The notes: generated from the sequence alone by a model not told the origin. Shown: positions 18,053 to 27,412, numbered from the stretch's first letter. The stretch: DNA of 64,000 nucleotides from JAKAGZ01 sp035266865 (GCA_035266865.1 DATFMR010000137.1:1-64000); one strand, 5' to 3'. Numbers and translations: made by a program.

Positions 18053-18487
18053 TTACGGTTTTGCAGATGTTCCCTGCAAATACTTTTCATAAATAGCGAG
18101 CCTGTTTGCGGCTCTTGCAAGTGCTTCTTCTGCTCTCATTACATCAATAGTTTTGTCGTTAGTTTTTTCAGCAAGTCTTTTTTCAGCCCTTGCTTTTGCT
18201 GCTTTTGCCCTTTCAATATCAATTTCATCACTTTTTTCAATCGAGTCTGCCAATAGTTCAATATTATTGTCTTTTACTTCTATTGTACCGCCACCGGTTG
18301 CATAAAATTCAATATTACCGTTCAGCATTTCAATTTTAATAACACCAATTTCAAGCGTGCTTATTATAGGTGCGTGGTTTTTCAAGATTTGAAATCCACC
18401 CACAGTTCCGGGAACGGTGATAGATTTTATCTCACCCGAAAAAATTGTCTTTGAAGGAGTTACTATATTTAAGTTTAATTCAGCCAT
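18053..18487 (-). CDS. atpC: ATP synthase epsilon subunit
   Basis: Central-stalk subunit of F1 that couples rotation and can inhibit ATP hydrolysis. It has 144 residues, with the N-terminal beta sandwich (LNIVTPSKTIFSGEIKSITV, GGFQILKNHAPIISTL) and a C-terminal helical hairpin rich in Ala, Arg and Lys (about 90-135). It starts 4 bp after the atpD stop codon. The pair stands apart from the other ATP synthase genes, an arrangement known in Bacteroidota and Chlorobiota. Confidence 0.96.
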   Translation of the reverse strand: MAELNLNIVTPSKTIFSGEIKSITVPGTVGGFQILKNHAPIISTLEIGVIKIEMLNGNIEFYATGGGTIEVKDNNIELLADSIEKSDEIDIERAKAAKARAEKRLAEKTNDKTIDVMRAEEALARAANRLAIYEKYLQGTSAKP

Positions 18488-18491
18488 ATAA

Positions 18492-19901
18492 CTACTTCAT
18501 TTTCTTTGCTTTTTCAACGGCTTCTTCTATTGTTCCAACGTACATAAACGCTGCTTCAGGAAGATCATCATATTCACCATTAATAATACCTTTAAATCCC
18601 CGGATTGTATCTTCAATCTTTACATATTTACCGGGGAATCCAGTAAACTGTTCAGCAACGTGGAAAGGCTGACTGAAGAATCTTTCAATTCTTCTTGCTC
18701 TTCTAACGACTGTTTTATCCTCGTCAGAAAGTTCATCCATTCCAAGAATATTAATAATGTCCTGAAGGTCTTTGTACTGCTGAAGTATTTCTTTACAGTT
18801 TCTTGCAACATCATAATGTTCCTGTCCAATAATACCCGGATCCATAATTCTTGATGTTGAATCAAGAGGATCAACCGCAGGATAAATACCAAGCTCGGAA
18901 ATTCTACGACTTAAAGTTGTAGTTGCATCAAGGTGAGCAAATGCAGCAGCAGGCGCCGGATCTGTTAAGTCATCCGCAGGTACATAAATAGCCTGGATTG
19001 AAGTAATTGATCCTTTATCTGTAGAAGTAATTCTCTCCTGCAAAGCTCCCATTTCAGAGGCAAGGTTTGGCTGGTAACCAACCGCAGAAGGCATACGACC
19101 CAAAAGAGCAGAAACTTCAGAACCTGCCTGTGTAAAACGGAAAATGTTATCTATAAATAAAAGTACGTCTCTTCCCTCTTCTTCCCTGAAATATTCAGCA
19201 ACAGTAAGCCCGGTTAAAGCAACTCTTAAACGTGCTCCCGGAGGTTCATTCATCTGTCCGAAAACAAGAGCCGTTTTATCAAGCACTCCAGATTCTTTCA
19301 TTTCAAGCCAGAGGTCATTTCCTTCACGGGTACGTTCACCAACTCCCGCAAATACAGAATATCCGCCATGTTCCTGTGCAATATTGTGAATTAATTCCTG
19401 GATAATAACTGTTTTGCCCACACCGGCTCCGCCGAACAACCCGGTCTTTCCACCTTTTGAGTATGGCTCTATAAGATCGATAACCTTAATACCTGTTTCA
19501 AACATTTCTGATTTTGTTGAAAGGTTCTGGAATTTTGGAGCAGGTCTGTGTATGGGATATTCAAGATCGGATTTAATTGGTGCTAAACCATCAATTCCTT
19601 TACCTATTACATTTATTAATCTGCCGAGCGTAGAAGGTCCAACCGGAACAGAAATCGGTTTACCTGTATCAATTGCATCCATTCCACGAACCAAACCATC
19701 TGTAGAATCCATAGAAACTGTACGTACCCTGTCTTCTCCAAGGTGCTGCTGAACTTCAGCAATAAGTTCTTCTTTTTCACCTTCTGTGTTTGTTCTTGGA
19801 ATACTAATTGCGTTATATATTTTTGGAAGGTGTCCCTCATCAAATTCAATATCTACAACGGGACCAATTACCTGTATGATTTTTCCTTTTACTTCGCTCA
19901 T
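18492..19901 (-). CDS. atpD: ATP synthase beta subunit
   Basis: Catalytic subunit of F1 ATP synthase, 469 residues and full length. The Walker A loop is GLFGGAGVGKTV, the Walker B region is DVLLFIDNIFRF with the catalytic glutamate in GVGERTREGNDL, and the family signature PAVDPLDSTSR is present. It leads the atpD-atpC pair. No other F1Fo genes are in the window. Confidence 0.98.
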   Translation of the reverse strand: MSEVKGKIIQVIGPVVDIEFDEGHLPKIYNAISIPRTNTEGEKEELIAEVQQHLGEDRVRTVSMDSTDGLVRGMDAIDTGKPISVPVGPSTLGRLINVIGKGIDGLAPIKSDLEYPIHRPAPKFQNLSTKSEMFETGIKVIDLIEPYSKGGKTGLFGGAGVGKTVIIQELIHNIAQEHGGYSVFAGVGERTREGNDLWLEMKESGVLDKTALVFGQMNEPPGARLRVALTGLTVAEYFREEEGRDVLLFIDNIFRFTQAGSEVSALLGRMPSAVGYQPNLASEMGALQERITSTDKGSITSIQAIYVPADDLTDPAPAAAFAHLDATTTLSRRISELGIYPAVDPLDSTSRIMDPGIIGQEHYDVARNCKEILQQYKDLQDIINILGMDELSDEDKTVVRRARRIERFFSQPFHVAEQFTGFPGKYVKIEDTIRGFKGIINGEYDDLPEAAFMYVGTIEEAVEKAKKMK

Positions 19902-20001
19902 TTTTTCCCTTAATTTTTAAAATTTAGTCTTCAAATTTAATGATTTGGTGTAGATTAACCAAATCCGAATCATAAAAATTTTGCTTGGAAAGCTGTGAAA
20001 A

Positions 20002-20088
20002 AACCTCGGAGGTTACTGATTAAACCTTCGAGGTTGCCCTATTTATAGTTAAGCAACCTTCAAGGTCTTTAAAGTGATCTTGAAGGTT
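20002..20088. repeat. Cluster of four short palindromes, AACCTTCGAGGTT type
   Basis: Four related near-palindromes lie in one intergenic gap: AACCTCGGAGGTT (20002-20014), AACCTTCGAGGTT (20023-20035), AACCTTCAAGGTC (20055-20067) and GATCTTGAAGGTT (20076-20088). Units 2 and 3 extend to GGTTGC and GCAACC, so they can also pair with each other. They fill most of the space between atpD and lipA. They could form cruciform or RNA hairpins; the end of lipA transcription may use them, though no T run is present. Confidence 0.75.
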
Positions 20089-20095
20089 AGAATAT

Positions 20096-21007
20096 TTAAA
20101 ACAGAGCCCTGGCGTGTTTATCAGCGTGGTATGAACTTCGAACCAATGGGGATGATTCAACTATCTTGAAGCCCATTTTCAATCCTTCTTCCCTGTACAT
20201 TGCAAATTCTTGCGGTGTTACAAACCTGTCAACCGGTAAATGACTTTTTGTCGGCTGTAAATACTGACCGATTGTTAAAATATCACATCCGTGTGCTACG
20301 AGATCTTTCATTAATTCCAGTACTTCTTCCGGTTTTTCACCTATGCCTACCATAATTCCACTTTTTGTTCTGACATATCTTTCTTTAAACCAACTTATCA
20401 GTTTGAGGCTTCTGTAATATTTAGCCTGAGGTCTAACTACGTGATAAAGTCTTGGTACTGTTTCAAGATTATGATTTAATATATCCGGTGGATTTAGCAT
20501 AATTTTTTCAAATGCAGGAACAAATCCGCGAAAATCTGGAATAAGAATTTCGATAGTAGTATCCGGGACTTCAATTCTTGCAAGTCTGATTAGTTCTGCA
20601 AATATATTTGATCCGCCGTCTTCAAGTTCATCACGATTTACAGAAGTAATTACTGCGTGACGCAATCCAAGTTCTTTAATAGAAGCAACTACTCTTCTCG
20701 GTTCATCCAGATCAAGTTCCGTAGGCATTCCAACTTTTATATTACAGAAGCCACAGCTTCTTGTACATGTATCGCCAAGAATCATAAAAGTTGCACTTTT
20801 TGCATTCCAGCATTCAGCAATATTGGGGCATCGTGCTTCTTCGCAAACTGTATTTAAATGCTGATCTTTTACCAGGTGTTTTAAATTTGAGTAGTTGTCG
20901 CCTGTAGGTAATTTTACTTTTAACCATTCCGGTCGTTTACCTAATGGAACATTAACTTTTTCAAAAGCCTCTTTTACATTTCTCTGATGTGTATTTAATA
21001 CTGCCAT
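20096..21007 (-). CDS. lipA: Lipoyl synthase
   Basis: Radical SAM enzyme that inserts two sulfur atoms into protein-bound octanoyl groups to make lipoate. It has 303 residues. The auxiliary cluster cysteines are C55, C60 and C66 (CEEARCPNIAEC) and the SAM-cluster cysteines C81, C85 and C88 (CTRSCGFC). The C-terminal serine motif SSPLVRSSYHAD is present. It sits with the lipoylated E2, the fused E1, lipB and lpd, all on the minus strand, so product and cofactor pathway are grouped. An intergenic palindrome separates it from the E2 gene. Confidence 0.97.
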   Translation of the reverse strand: MAVLNTHQRNVKEAFEKVNVPLGKRPEWLKVKLPTGDNYSNLKHLVKDQHLNTVCEEARCPNIAECWNAKSATFMILGDTCTRSCGFCNIKVGMPTELDLDEPRRVVASIKELGLRHAVITSVNRDELEDGGSNIFAELIRLARIEVPDTTIEILIPDFRGFVPAFEKIMLNPPDILNHNLETVPRLYHVVRPQAKYYRSLKLISWFKERYVRTKSGIMVGIGEKPEEVLELMKDLVAHGCDILTIGQYLQPTKSHLPVDRFVTPQEFAMYREEGLKMGFKIVESSPLVRSSYHADKHARALF

Positions 21008-21023
21008 AATTTTTTGTTTTTTC

Positions 21024-21100
21024 TGTCATTTCGACCAGAGGGAGAAATCTTTTAAAATAAATTTTAAGATTTCTCAGTCGAAGACTCATTCGAAATGACA
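21024..21100. repeat. Intergenic compound palindrome, GTCAT...ATGAC type
   Basis: Outer arms TGTCATTTCGA (21024-21034) and TCGAAATGACA (21090-21100) are perfect inverted copies. An inner pair GAGAAATCTT (21042-21051) and AAGATTTCTC (21066-21075) is also perfect. The whole 77-bp unit could fold as one long hairpin. It lies between the E2 and lipA genes and shares its ends with elements at 13324 and 39490. Confidence 0.85.
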
Positions 21101-21117
21101 GTTCTTATATTCAATAA

Positions 21118-22833
21118 TTAAATAGTTGAACTATCAAAATTTTCTAAAGTCTCTTTTACAAATTTAAGGAATTTTCCGCCAAGCATTCCATCTATTAACC
21201 TGTGATCGTGTGCCAGGGTTAATGCCATAGTTGGGCGAATAGCAATTGTGTCTGCACCGTCAACCTGGATTACTACGGGCTTTTTAGTGACAGTTCCAAC
21301 ACCAAGTATTGCTACTTCCGGCTGATTGATAATTGGTGTTCCCCAGACTGTTCCAAATACACCATAATTTGTAATTGTAAAAGTACCGCTGCTTATATCA
21401 TCAGGAGAAAGTTTTTTAGTTCTTGCTCTTAATGCTAAATCATTTATGGATTTTGCAAGCCCGATAATATTTCTTTGTTCAGCACCTTTTACATTCGGGA
21501 CTATCAATCCGTTTGGTTCCATAGCAACTGCAATTCCTAGGTTAATATATTTCTTCTGGTATATTGTCGTCTCTTCAATAGTAGAATTCATTAATGGGTA
21601 TTCTTTCAATCCTTTAACCACAGCATTTGCAATAAATGCCATATAAGTAAGTTTAACATTTTCTGTTCGCTGATATTCTTCTTTTTTTGCCTGGATAAAG
21701 TTGTGAACTTTCGTCATATCAACTTCAATCATTGCAGTTACGTGTACAGAAGTATCCCGGCTTGCAACCATATGCTGCATAATTTTCTGACGAATATTAT
21801 CCATTGGAATTTTTGTAACATCGCCGGAAGAATAAACCGCTTCCATTTTAGAAGATGATTGTGATTCAGTTGTCTGCGCAGCTTTAACAGATTCGGTTTG
21901 TTTTGGTTGCGCTGCCGGAGATTTACCCTTGTTTGAAATGTAACTCAAAATATCATTTTTAGTTACTCTGCCATTCAGACCAGTCCCTTTTATATTTTCA
22001 AGCTCATCAAAACTGACCTTTTCTTTTTGAGCAATATTCATCACAAGCGGAGAATAGAATCTTGAAGATTCTCCTTTCTCAATTTTCTGTTCCTGTGCTT
22101 CTTCCTTTTCTGACGTACGATTAAAATTATCGTGCATATCTTCAGGCTCTTCTTTTGGAGCAGCAGGTTTTTCTTCTTTTACCGGTTCAGTTTCTTTTTT
22201 AGGTTGTGACTTTTGAACCGACCCGCTGACAGATAATTTTGCAACAGTAGTTCCAACTTCAACAGTTTCTTGCTCTGCAACCATAATTTCAGCTACTGTT
22301 CCCGCCTGTGGTGCAGGTACTTCAGTATCAACTTTATCAGTGCTGATTTCAAAAAGTGTTTCATCCTTCTTAATAGGGTCACCAACTTTCTTGTACCATT
22401 TAATAACAGTTCCTTCCATCACTGATTCACCCATCTTAGGCATCTTTACTTCTATTGTATCACCACCCGCAGAAGTCTTCGGCTCATCAGTTTTGTCATC
22501 TTTCTCAACTTTATCTTTTTCTTTTTCAACATTTTTTTCTTTTTCTTCGGACTGTTTTTCAGTATCATCAGTTTTTTGCTTTGAACCTGAATCAGATGAA
22601 CCTTCTTCATCAATTACCGCAACTACGGTTCCGACTTCTACGGTTTCACCTTCGTTCACTTTGATATCTGTTAAAACTCCGTCTTTTGATGCAGGTATTT
22701 CTGTATCAACTTTATCAGTACTGATTTCAAAAATAATTTCATCTCTTTTAACAGAGTCCCCTTTTTTCTTATGCCATTTTATTATGGTTCCTTCGCTAAC
22801 GCTTTCACCCATTTTCGGCATTACTACATCCAT
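21118..22833 (-). CDS. 2-oxo acid dehydrogenase E2 (dihydrolipoyl acyltransferase), two lipoyl domains
   Basis: Core enzyme that moves the acyl group from lipoamide to CoA, 571 residues. Two lipoyl domains have lysines K41 and K167 in EISTDKVDTE. Charged or Ala/Pro/Glu linkers follow each, then an E3-binding domain (about 259-299, YSPLVMNIAQKEKVSF) and the acyltransferase domain (about 335-571) with the catalytic DHRLIDG (H544, D548). The next gene upstream, 33 bp away, encodes the fused E1. Substrate could be branched-chain 2-oxo acids or pyruvate; motifs alone do not decide. lipA, lipB and lpd nearby supply lipoate and E3. Confidence 0.94.
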   Translation of the reverse strand: MDVVMPKMGESVSEGTIIKWHKKKGDSVKRDEIIFEISTDKVDTEIPASKDGVLTDIKVNEGETVEVGTVVAVIDEEGSSDSGSKQKTDDTEKQSEEKEKNVEKEKDKVEKDDKTDEPKTSAGGDTIEVKMPKMGESVMEGTVIKWYKKVGDPIKKDETLFEISTDKVDTEVPAPQAGTVAEIMVAEQETVEVGTTVAKLSVSGSVQKSQPKKETEPVKEEKPAAPKEEPEDMHDNFNRTSEKEEAQEQKIEKGESSRFYSPLVMNIAQKEKVSFDELENIKGTGLNGRVTKNDILSYISNKGKSPAAQPKQTESVKAAQTTESQSSSKMEAVYSSGDVTKIPMDNIRQKIMQHMVASRDTSVHVTAMIEVDMTKVHNFIQAKKEEYQRTENVKLTYMAFIANAVVKGLKEYPLMNSTIEETTIYQKKYINLGIAVAMEPNGLIVPNVKGAEQRNIIGLAKSINDLALRARTKKLSPDDISSGTFTITNYGVFGTVWGTPIINQPEVAILGVGTVTKKPVVIQVDGADTIAIRPTMALTLAHDHRLIDGMLGGKFLKFVKETLENFDSSTI

Positions 22834-22866
22834 CTTCGCAACTCCCTGGTTTTCAGTTTTATAAAA

Positions 22867-24942
22867 TTAAAATTCTAATAATTCTTTAATTCCTTCCAGC
22901 ACTTTCGCCCTGGAGGGTAATACTTCATTTTCCAATATCGGTGAATACGGGATGTGAGAATCAAGTCCTGCAATTCTTTTAATCGGTCCGTCCAGATACT
23001 GGAAACATTCATCAGAAATTCTTGCAGCTATTTCTCCGCCAAAACCTCCCGTCAAAGTGTCTTCATGAAGTACAAGCACTTTGTTTGTTTTCTTAACGGA
23101 ATTGGAAATCGTTTCCATATCAAGCGGTACAATTGTCCTGATATCAATTACTTCAATTGAATGACCATCTTCTTCGAGCTTTTTAGCAGCCATTACTGCA
23201 TCCCACATTGATAGCCCGTAGGATACAACGGTAAGATCATTGCCTTCTTTTACAACTTTTGCTTTCCCATAAGGCAGAAGATAATTTTCGTCCGGCTCAG
23301 GAGCCATTGCAAAACTTTGCCTGTAAAGTCCCTTATGTTCACAGAAAAGCACAGGATCCTGAAGCCTGCACGCAGTCTTTAGCAATCCTTTTGCATCTGC
23401 TGCATTTGAAGGATAAGCAATATAAATTCCCGGAACGTGCGCAAAAATTGATTCAATATTCTGACTGTGATAAAGTCCACCGTGAATGTAACCACCGACT
23501 GCAACTCTTGTGACAACAGGCGCAGTCCAGGTATTATTTGAACGGTATCGCATTGTAGCGACTTCACTTTTCATTTGCATAAAAGCAGGCCAGATGTAAT
23601 CACCAAATTGAATTTCAACAACAGGTTTCAAACCTTCAAGCGCCATTCCCACTGCAACACCCATAATGCTTGCTTCAGCAAGCGGTGAATTAAACACTCT
23701 GTCATCACCAAATTTTGTAGAGAGACCTTTTGTCGCGGTAAAAACTCCACCTTTTTTGTCTGCAATATCTTCACCAAAAACATAAATTTTATCGTTACGT
23801 TCTAACTCTTCCATCAGTGCGTGATTTATTGCATCAACCATTACAACTGGTTTTCCTGATGGCTCGTTTGATTCGTAATCTAAACTTTCTTTAAAACCCG
23901 AATCATCAAATACATGTGTTGCAGCATCTTTTGCTTCCGGATCAGTTGCATTTTCTGCATCATCTGCTGCATTACTGACTTCTTCCACGGCTTCAGCTTT
24001 CATATTTTCATAATCAGCTTTTGTTATATCTCCCTGCTTAATTAATTTATTCGCAAGTTTTTCAATCGGGCAATTTTTCAGGTCTGCTTCAAGTTCTTTC
24101 GGATCACGGTATTTTTTCTGATCGTCAGATGAAGAGTGAGATAAAAGTCTTACAACTTCTGCTTCAATTAGTGCAGGTCCCTTTCCGCTTTTAATATGAT
24201 CTAATGCTTTTTGTATTTCATCGTATGATTCAAAGTAATCAGTACCATCAATTTTAGCACGGTGAAGATTATCAAATCCCGCCATCATCTCAGAAATTGA
24301 ATTTCCTTTTCCACCACTCTGCAGATGAACCGGTACTGAAATAGCATATTTATTATTTTCAATTACAAATAGTACAGGAAGTTTTTCACGACTCGCCCAG
24401 TTTACCGCTTCATGGAATTCTCCCTGGCTTGTTGTTCCTTCGCCGCTGCTTACATAAGCAACACCTTTCTTGCCTGAGCGTTTCATTGCAAGTGCAGTTC
24501 CAACAGCCTGCAGAAACTGGGTTCCTGTGGGGCTGGACTGTGACGGGATATTAATATTTGGATGTCCCCAGTGACAGGGTAACTGTCTACCTCCGCTGGA
24601 AGGATCTTCAAGTTTTCTATAAACCTGAAGGAAAAATTCTCGTGGTTTCACTCCAGCAGCAAGAGCGACTGCAAGATCACGGTAATATGGATAAAACCAA
24701 TCGACCTTAGGATCTAGAGCATTTCCAACAACTGTTTGAATTGCTTCGTGTCCTGAGCCGGCTATGTGGAAAAATGATCTTCCCTGGCGCAGCAGATTCA
24801 TAGCCTTATTATCAATTGATCTTGAGATCAACATTTGTTTCAAAACTTTAATAAGTTGGTTTTTACTCAATTTTCCTTTATCAGGCATTGACGAAGTTTG
24901 ATTTTTGGCTTTTCCTTTTTTAGCCGGTGAATTTTTTGCCAT
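22867..24942 (-). CDS. Fused alpha-beta 2-oxo acid dehydrogenase E1 component
   Basis: Thiamine-diphosphate decarboxylase of a pyruvate or branched-chain 2-oxo acid dehydrogenase complex, 691 residues. The first half (about 20-330) is E1 alpha, with the cofactor loop SSGEGTTSQGEFHEAVNWAS and FVIENNKYAIS. An acidic, Ala-rich linker (about 318-365) joins it to E1 beta (about 368-691), with FGEDIADKKGGVF, SPLAEASIMGVAVGMALEG and HEDTLTGGFGGEIAA. Separate alpha and beta genes are the general rule; the fusion is known in Bacteroidota-like groups. It overlaps nothing and is followed by E2. Confidence 0.93.
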   Translation of the reverse strand: MAKNSPAKKGKAKNQTSSMPDKGKLSKNQLIKVLKQMLISRSIDNKAMNLLRQGRSFFHIAGSGHEAIQTVVGNALDPKVDWFYPYYRDLAVALAAGVKPREFFLQVYRKLEDPSSGGRQLPCHWGHPNINIPSQSSPTGTQFLQAVGTALAMKRSGKKGVAYVSSGEGTTSQGEFHEAVNWASREKLPVLFVIENNKYAISVPVHLQSGGKGNSISEMMAGFDNLHRAKIDGTDYFESYDEIQKALDHIKSGKGPALIEAEVVRLLSHSSSDDQKKYRDPKELEADLKNCPIEKLANKLIKQGDITKADYENMKAEAVEEVSNAADDAENATDPEAKDAATHVFDDSGFKESLDYESNEPSGKPVVMVDAINHALMEELERNDKIYVFGEDIADKKGGVFTATKGLSTKFGDDRVFNSPLAEASIMGVAVGMALEGLKPVVEIQFGDYIWPAFMQMKSEVATMRYRSNNTWTAPVVTRVAVGGYIHGGLYHSQNIESIFAHVPGIYIAYPSNAADAKGLLKTACRLQDPVLFCEHKGLYRQSFAMAPEPDENYLLPYGKAKVVKEGNDLTVVSYGLSMWDAVMAAKKLEEDGHSIEVIDIRTIVPLDMETISNSVKKTNKVLVLHEDTLTGGFGGEIAARISDECFQYLDGPIKRIAGLDSHIPYSPILENEVLPSRAKVLEGIKELLEF

Positions 24943-24966
24943 TCTTAAATTCCTCTGTTATCATTA

Positions 24967-25659
24967 TTATAAATTAACAGCCAGTAGTTCATCTTTTGAA
25001 AGTGCTGTTGCTTCATGGTATTCAAATATTTCTTTAAAGTTATTGACTAATTTTTCTTTTACTTCATTTACGCTTATTTTTTTATTTGTTTCCTTGCTTA
25101 ATGAAGTTACCGCTTTGTCAGTAATTCCACACGGAATTATACCTGTGAAAAAATCCAGGTCAGTATTTATATTAAATGCAAAACCATGCATCGTGACCCA
25201 TTTCGAAACTTTAATTCCAATAGCTGCAATTTTCCTATTTTCAATCCATACGCCTGTATATTTTGGATCACGAATTCCTTTCACTCCATATTCGGCACAG
25301 GTTTTAATTATCACTTCTTCAAGTGCACGAAGATATTTATGCGTATCCATCTTCCATTTTTTCAAATCAATAATCGGATATCCGACTATTTGCCCGGGTC
25401 CGTGATAAGTTATATCACCGCCACGGTCAATATCATAAACAGATATTTTCTTTTTTTCTAAATATTCCTTTGAACCTATAAGATTTTTCTTATCTGCTAC
25501 CTTGCCAAGTGTATATGTATGAGGATGCTCTAATAAAAAAAGAATATCATTAATTTTATTATCAACTCTTAAATTCAATATTTTTTTTTGCAGATCCCAG
25601 GCTACGTTATAGTCAATAAAATCAAGGTCGCAATAATTTAATTTTCTGTTATTGTCCAT
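24967..25659 (-). CDS. lipB: Octanoyl-[acyl carrier protein]:protein N-octanoyltransferase
   Basis: Transfers octanoate from acyl carrier protein to lipoyl domains, the first step of lipoate synthesis. It has 230 residues. The signature RGGDITYHGPGQ (79-90), the lysine in IAAIGIKVSKW (K150) and the catalytic cysteine in GIIPCGITDKAVTSL (C177) are all present. It lies 24 bp upstream of the fused E1 on the same strand, so it is likely co-transcribed. Confidence 0.97.
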   Translation of the reverse strand: MDNNRKLNYCDLDFIDYNVAWDLQKKILNLRVDNKINDILFLLEHPHTYTLGKVADKKNLIGSKEYLEKKKISVYDIDRGGDITYHGPGQIVGYPIIDLKKWKMDTHKYLRALEEVIIKTCAEYGVKGIRDPKYTGVWIENRKIAAIGIKVSKWVTMHGFAFNINTDLDFFTGIIPCGITDKAVTSLSKETNKKISVNEVKEKLVNNFKEIFEYHEATALSKDELLAVNL

Positions 25660-25678
25660 ACTATTCTATTTGTATAAG

Positions 25679-25701
25679 ATTCCCGTTTTCACGGGAATGA
25701 C
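25679..25701. repeat. Short palindrome between lpd and lipB
   Basis: ATTCCCGT (25679-25686) and ACGGGAAT (25691-25698) with a TTTC loop, ending in ATGAC. It looks like half of the GTCAT...ATGAC repeats found elsewhere in the window. There is no T run. Confidence 0.6.
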
Positions 25702-25718
25702 AGTCCGATTTTTAAATA

Positions 25719-27122
25719 TTATATATGAATCGATTCACCGTAAACAGCGGCAGCAGCTTCCATAACAGACTCTGAAAGAGTCGGATGAGCGTGAATAGTT
25801 TTAATAACTGATTCAGCAGTTGCTTCAAGAGATTTTGCTAATGTAGCCTCGGCAATTAATTCTGTTGCTTCAGAACCTATTATGTGGACTCCAAGAATCT
25901 CTCCGTATTTCGCATCAGTAATAAACTTAACAAATCCTTCTCTTTCCCCAACGGCAAAGGCTTTACCGCTAGCCATAAATGGAAATTTTCCAATCTTTAT
26001 TTCATATCCTGCTTCTTTTGCTTTTGCTTCTGTTAATCCAACGCTTGCAACCTGCGGCTGACAATATGTACAGCCTGGAATAGTTTCATAATTTATATCC
26101 GGAGGATTTAATCCTTTAATTTTTTCAACACAGTGAATTCCCTCTGCTGAAGCAACATGTGCCAGCCAGGGTGGTCCTATAACATCACCGATACCATAAA
26201 TTCCTTTTACATTGGTTTCATAAGTTGACTTATTTACTTTTATATGATTCTTAAATAATTCAACGCCTAATTGTTCCAGTCCAAACCCTTCCACATTTCC
26301 TGTTACACCAATTGCACTTAAAACTTTATCAGCCGTAAGTTTTTTCTTTTCACCATTTGTATTTATAGTAACTTCTACTTTCTTTCCTTTCACTTCAGCT
26401 TTTTCAACGGAAGTTTTCGTGAAGATATCAATTTTTCTTTTCCTGAAACTTCTGGCGAGTGTATCCGAAACTTCCTTATCTTCAATTGGAAGAATTGAAT
26501 CGAGCATTTCAATTACAGTAACTTTTGTTCCGAGCACGCTATAGAAGTAAGCGAATTCAATTCCAATAGCACCGGCTCCAATTACAATTAACTCTTTTGG
26601 TTGATCAGGCAAATTCATTGCTTCAGTACTGGTAATAATATTTTTTTTATCAATTGGAATTGATGATACTGCTCTCGGTCTTGCGCCGGTTGCAATAATT
26701 ATTCTAGCAGCATTTATGGATTGAGTTGATTTCCCTTTTTCATCAATAATATCAATTTGATTTTTGGATACAAGTTTTCCAAAACCATTTATTCTGTCAA
26801 TTTTATTTTTCTTAACCAGCATTTCCACATTCTTAGTTATTTTATCGGAAATGTCGCGGCTTCTTTTTATAATTTTTGAAAAATCAAATTTTAATTCCTT
26901 GGCAGTAATTCCAAATTCTTCCCCGTGATTTTTTACATTATCATAAATTTCTGCATTCTTTAAAAGTGATTTGGTTGGAATACATCCCCAGTTAAGACAA
27001 ATTCCGCCTAATTTATCTTTATCAATTACTGCTGTTTTAAATCCTAATTGAGCAGCCCTGATAGCTGCAACATAACCGCCAGGTCCGCCGCCAAGCACTG
27101 CAATATCATATTTATCCGCCAT
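25719..27122 (-). CDS. lpdA: Dihydrolipoyl dehydrogenase (E3)
   Basis: FAD enzyme that reoxidises dihydrolipoamide with NAD+. The start is the ATG at 27122 (467 residues, MADKYDIAVLGGGPGGYVAA); an in-frame TTG at 27131 would add three residues. The redox-active disulfide is in GGICLNWGCIPTKS (C42 and C47 from this start). The NAD site VIGAGAIGIEFA and the C-terminal base motif HAHPTLSESV are present. It is the first gene of the minus-strand block leading to lipB, E1, E2 and lipA, and lies divergent to the MerR-type gene. Confidence 0.97.
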   Translation of the reverse strand: MADKYDIAVLGGGPGGYVAAIRAAQLGFKTAVIDKDKLGGICLNWGCIPTKSLLKNAEIYDNVKNHGEEFGITAKELKFDFSKIIKRSRDISDKITKNVEMLVKKNKIDRINGFGKLVSKNQIDIIDEKGKSTQSINAARIIIATGARPRAVSSIPIDKKNIITSTEAMNLPDQPKELIVIGAGAIGIEFAYFYSVLGTKVTVIEMLDSILPIEDKEVSDTLARSFRKRKIDIFTKTSVEKAEVKGKKVEVTINTNGEKKKLTADKVLSAIGVTGNVEGFGLEQLGVELFKNHIKVNKSTYETNVKGIYGIGDVIGPPWLAHVASAEGIHCVEKIKGLNPPDINYETIPGCTYCQPQVASVGLTEAKAKEAGYEIKIGKFPFMASGKAFAVGEREGFVKFITDAKYGEILGVHIIGSEATELIAEATLAKSLEATAESVIKTIHAHPTLSESVMEAAAAVYGESIHI

Positions 27123-27187
27123 ATTATTCAAAAACCTACTTTTTTGTTCAAGATTAGATTTAAATATAATTAACTCATGAGGAAAAT

Positions 27188-27271
27188 GGAAGTTAGAAAG
27201 TATTCAAGTTACAATATTTATGACCACAGAGTCAGTAATTTATGACCGATGAGTTTAAATATTTAACTTCC
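27188..27271. promoter_or_regulatory. Direct and inverted repeats in the lpd / MerR divergent region
   Basis: Two identical copies of ATTTATGACC (27216-27225 and 27238-27247) stand 22 bp apart, about two helical turns. They are flanked by GGAAGTTA (27188-27195) and its inverse TAACTTCC (27264-27271). The arrangement fits binding sites for a regulator in the gap between the divergent lpd and MerR-type genes. No biochemical link is known, and short repeats can arise by chance in AT-rich DNA. Confidence 0.45.
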
Positions 27272-27412
27272 TAAATGCGGGAAGAAAAACTATTATTTCT
27301 ATAAAACGAAAAAAAATAAAAACAAAAACAATGTTTATTGATAATAAATTCACAATAAAAATTGGCAGCAAAATTGATATTTATAAATGTGAACTTTGAA
27401 AGGATTGAAACT

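Noticed and set aside
18620..18892. Open frame of 90 residues in another frame of atpD
   Set aside because: It is a shadow of the highly conserved atpD coding sequence.
22340..22864. Open frame of 174 residues opposite the E2 gene
   Set aside because: It lies antisense to the E2 lipoyl domains and linkers; the Ser/Phe/Thr-rich composition mirrors their Glu/Lys/Pro-rich code. No ribosome site, and E2 is certain.
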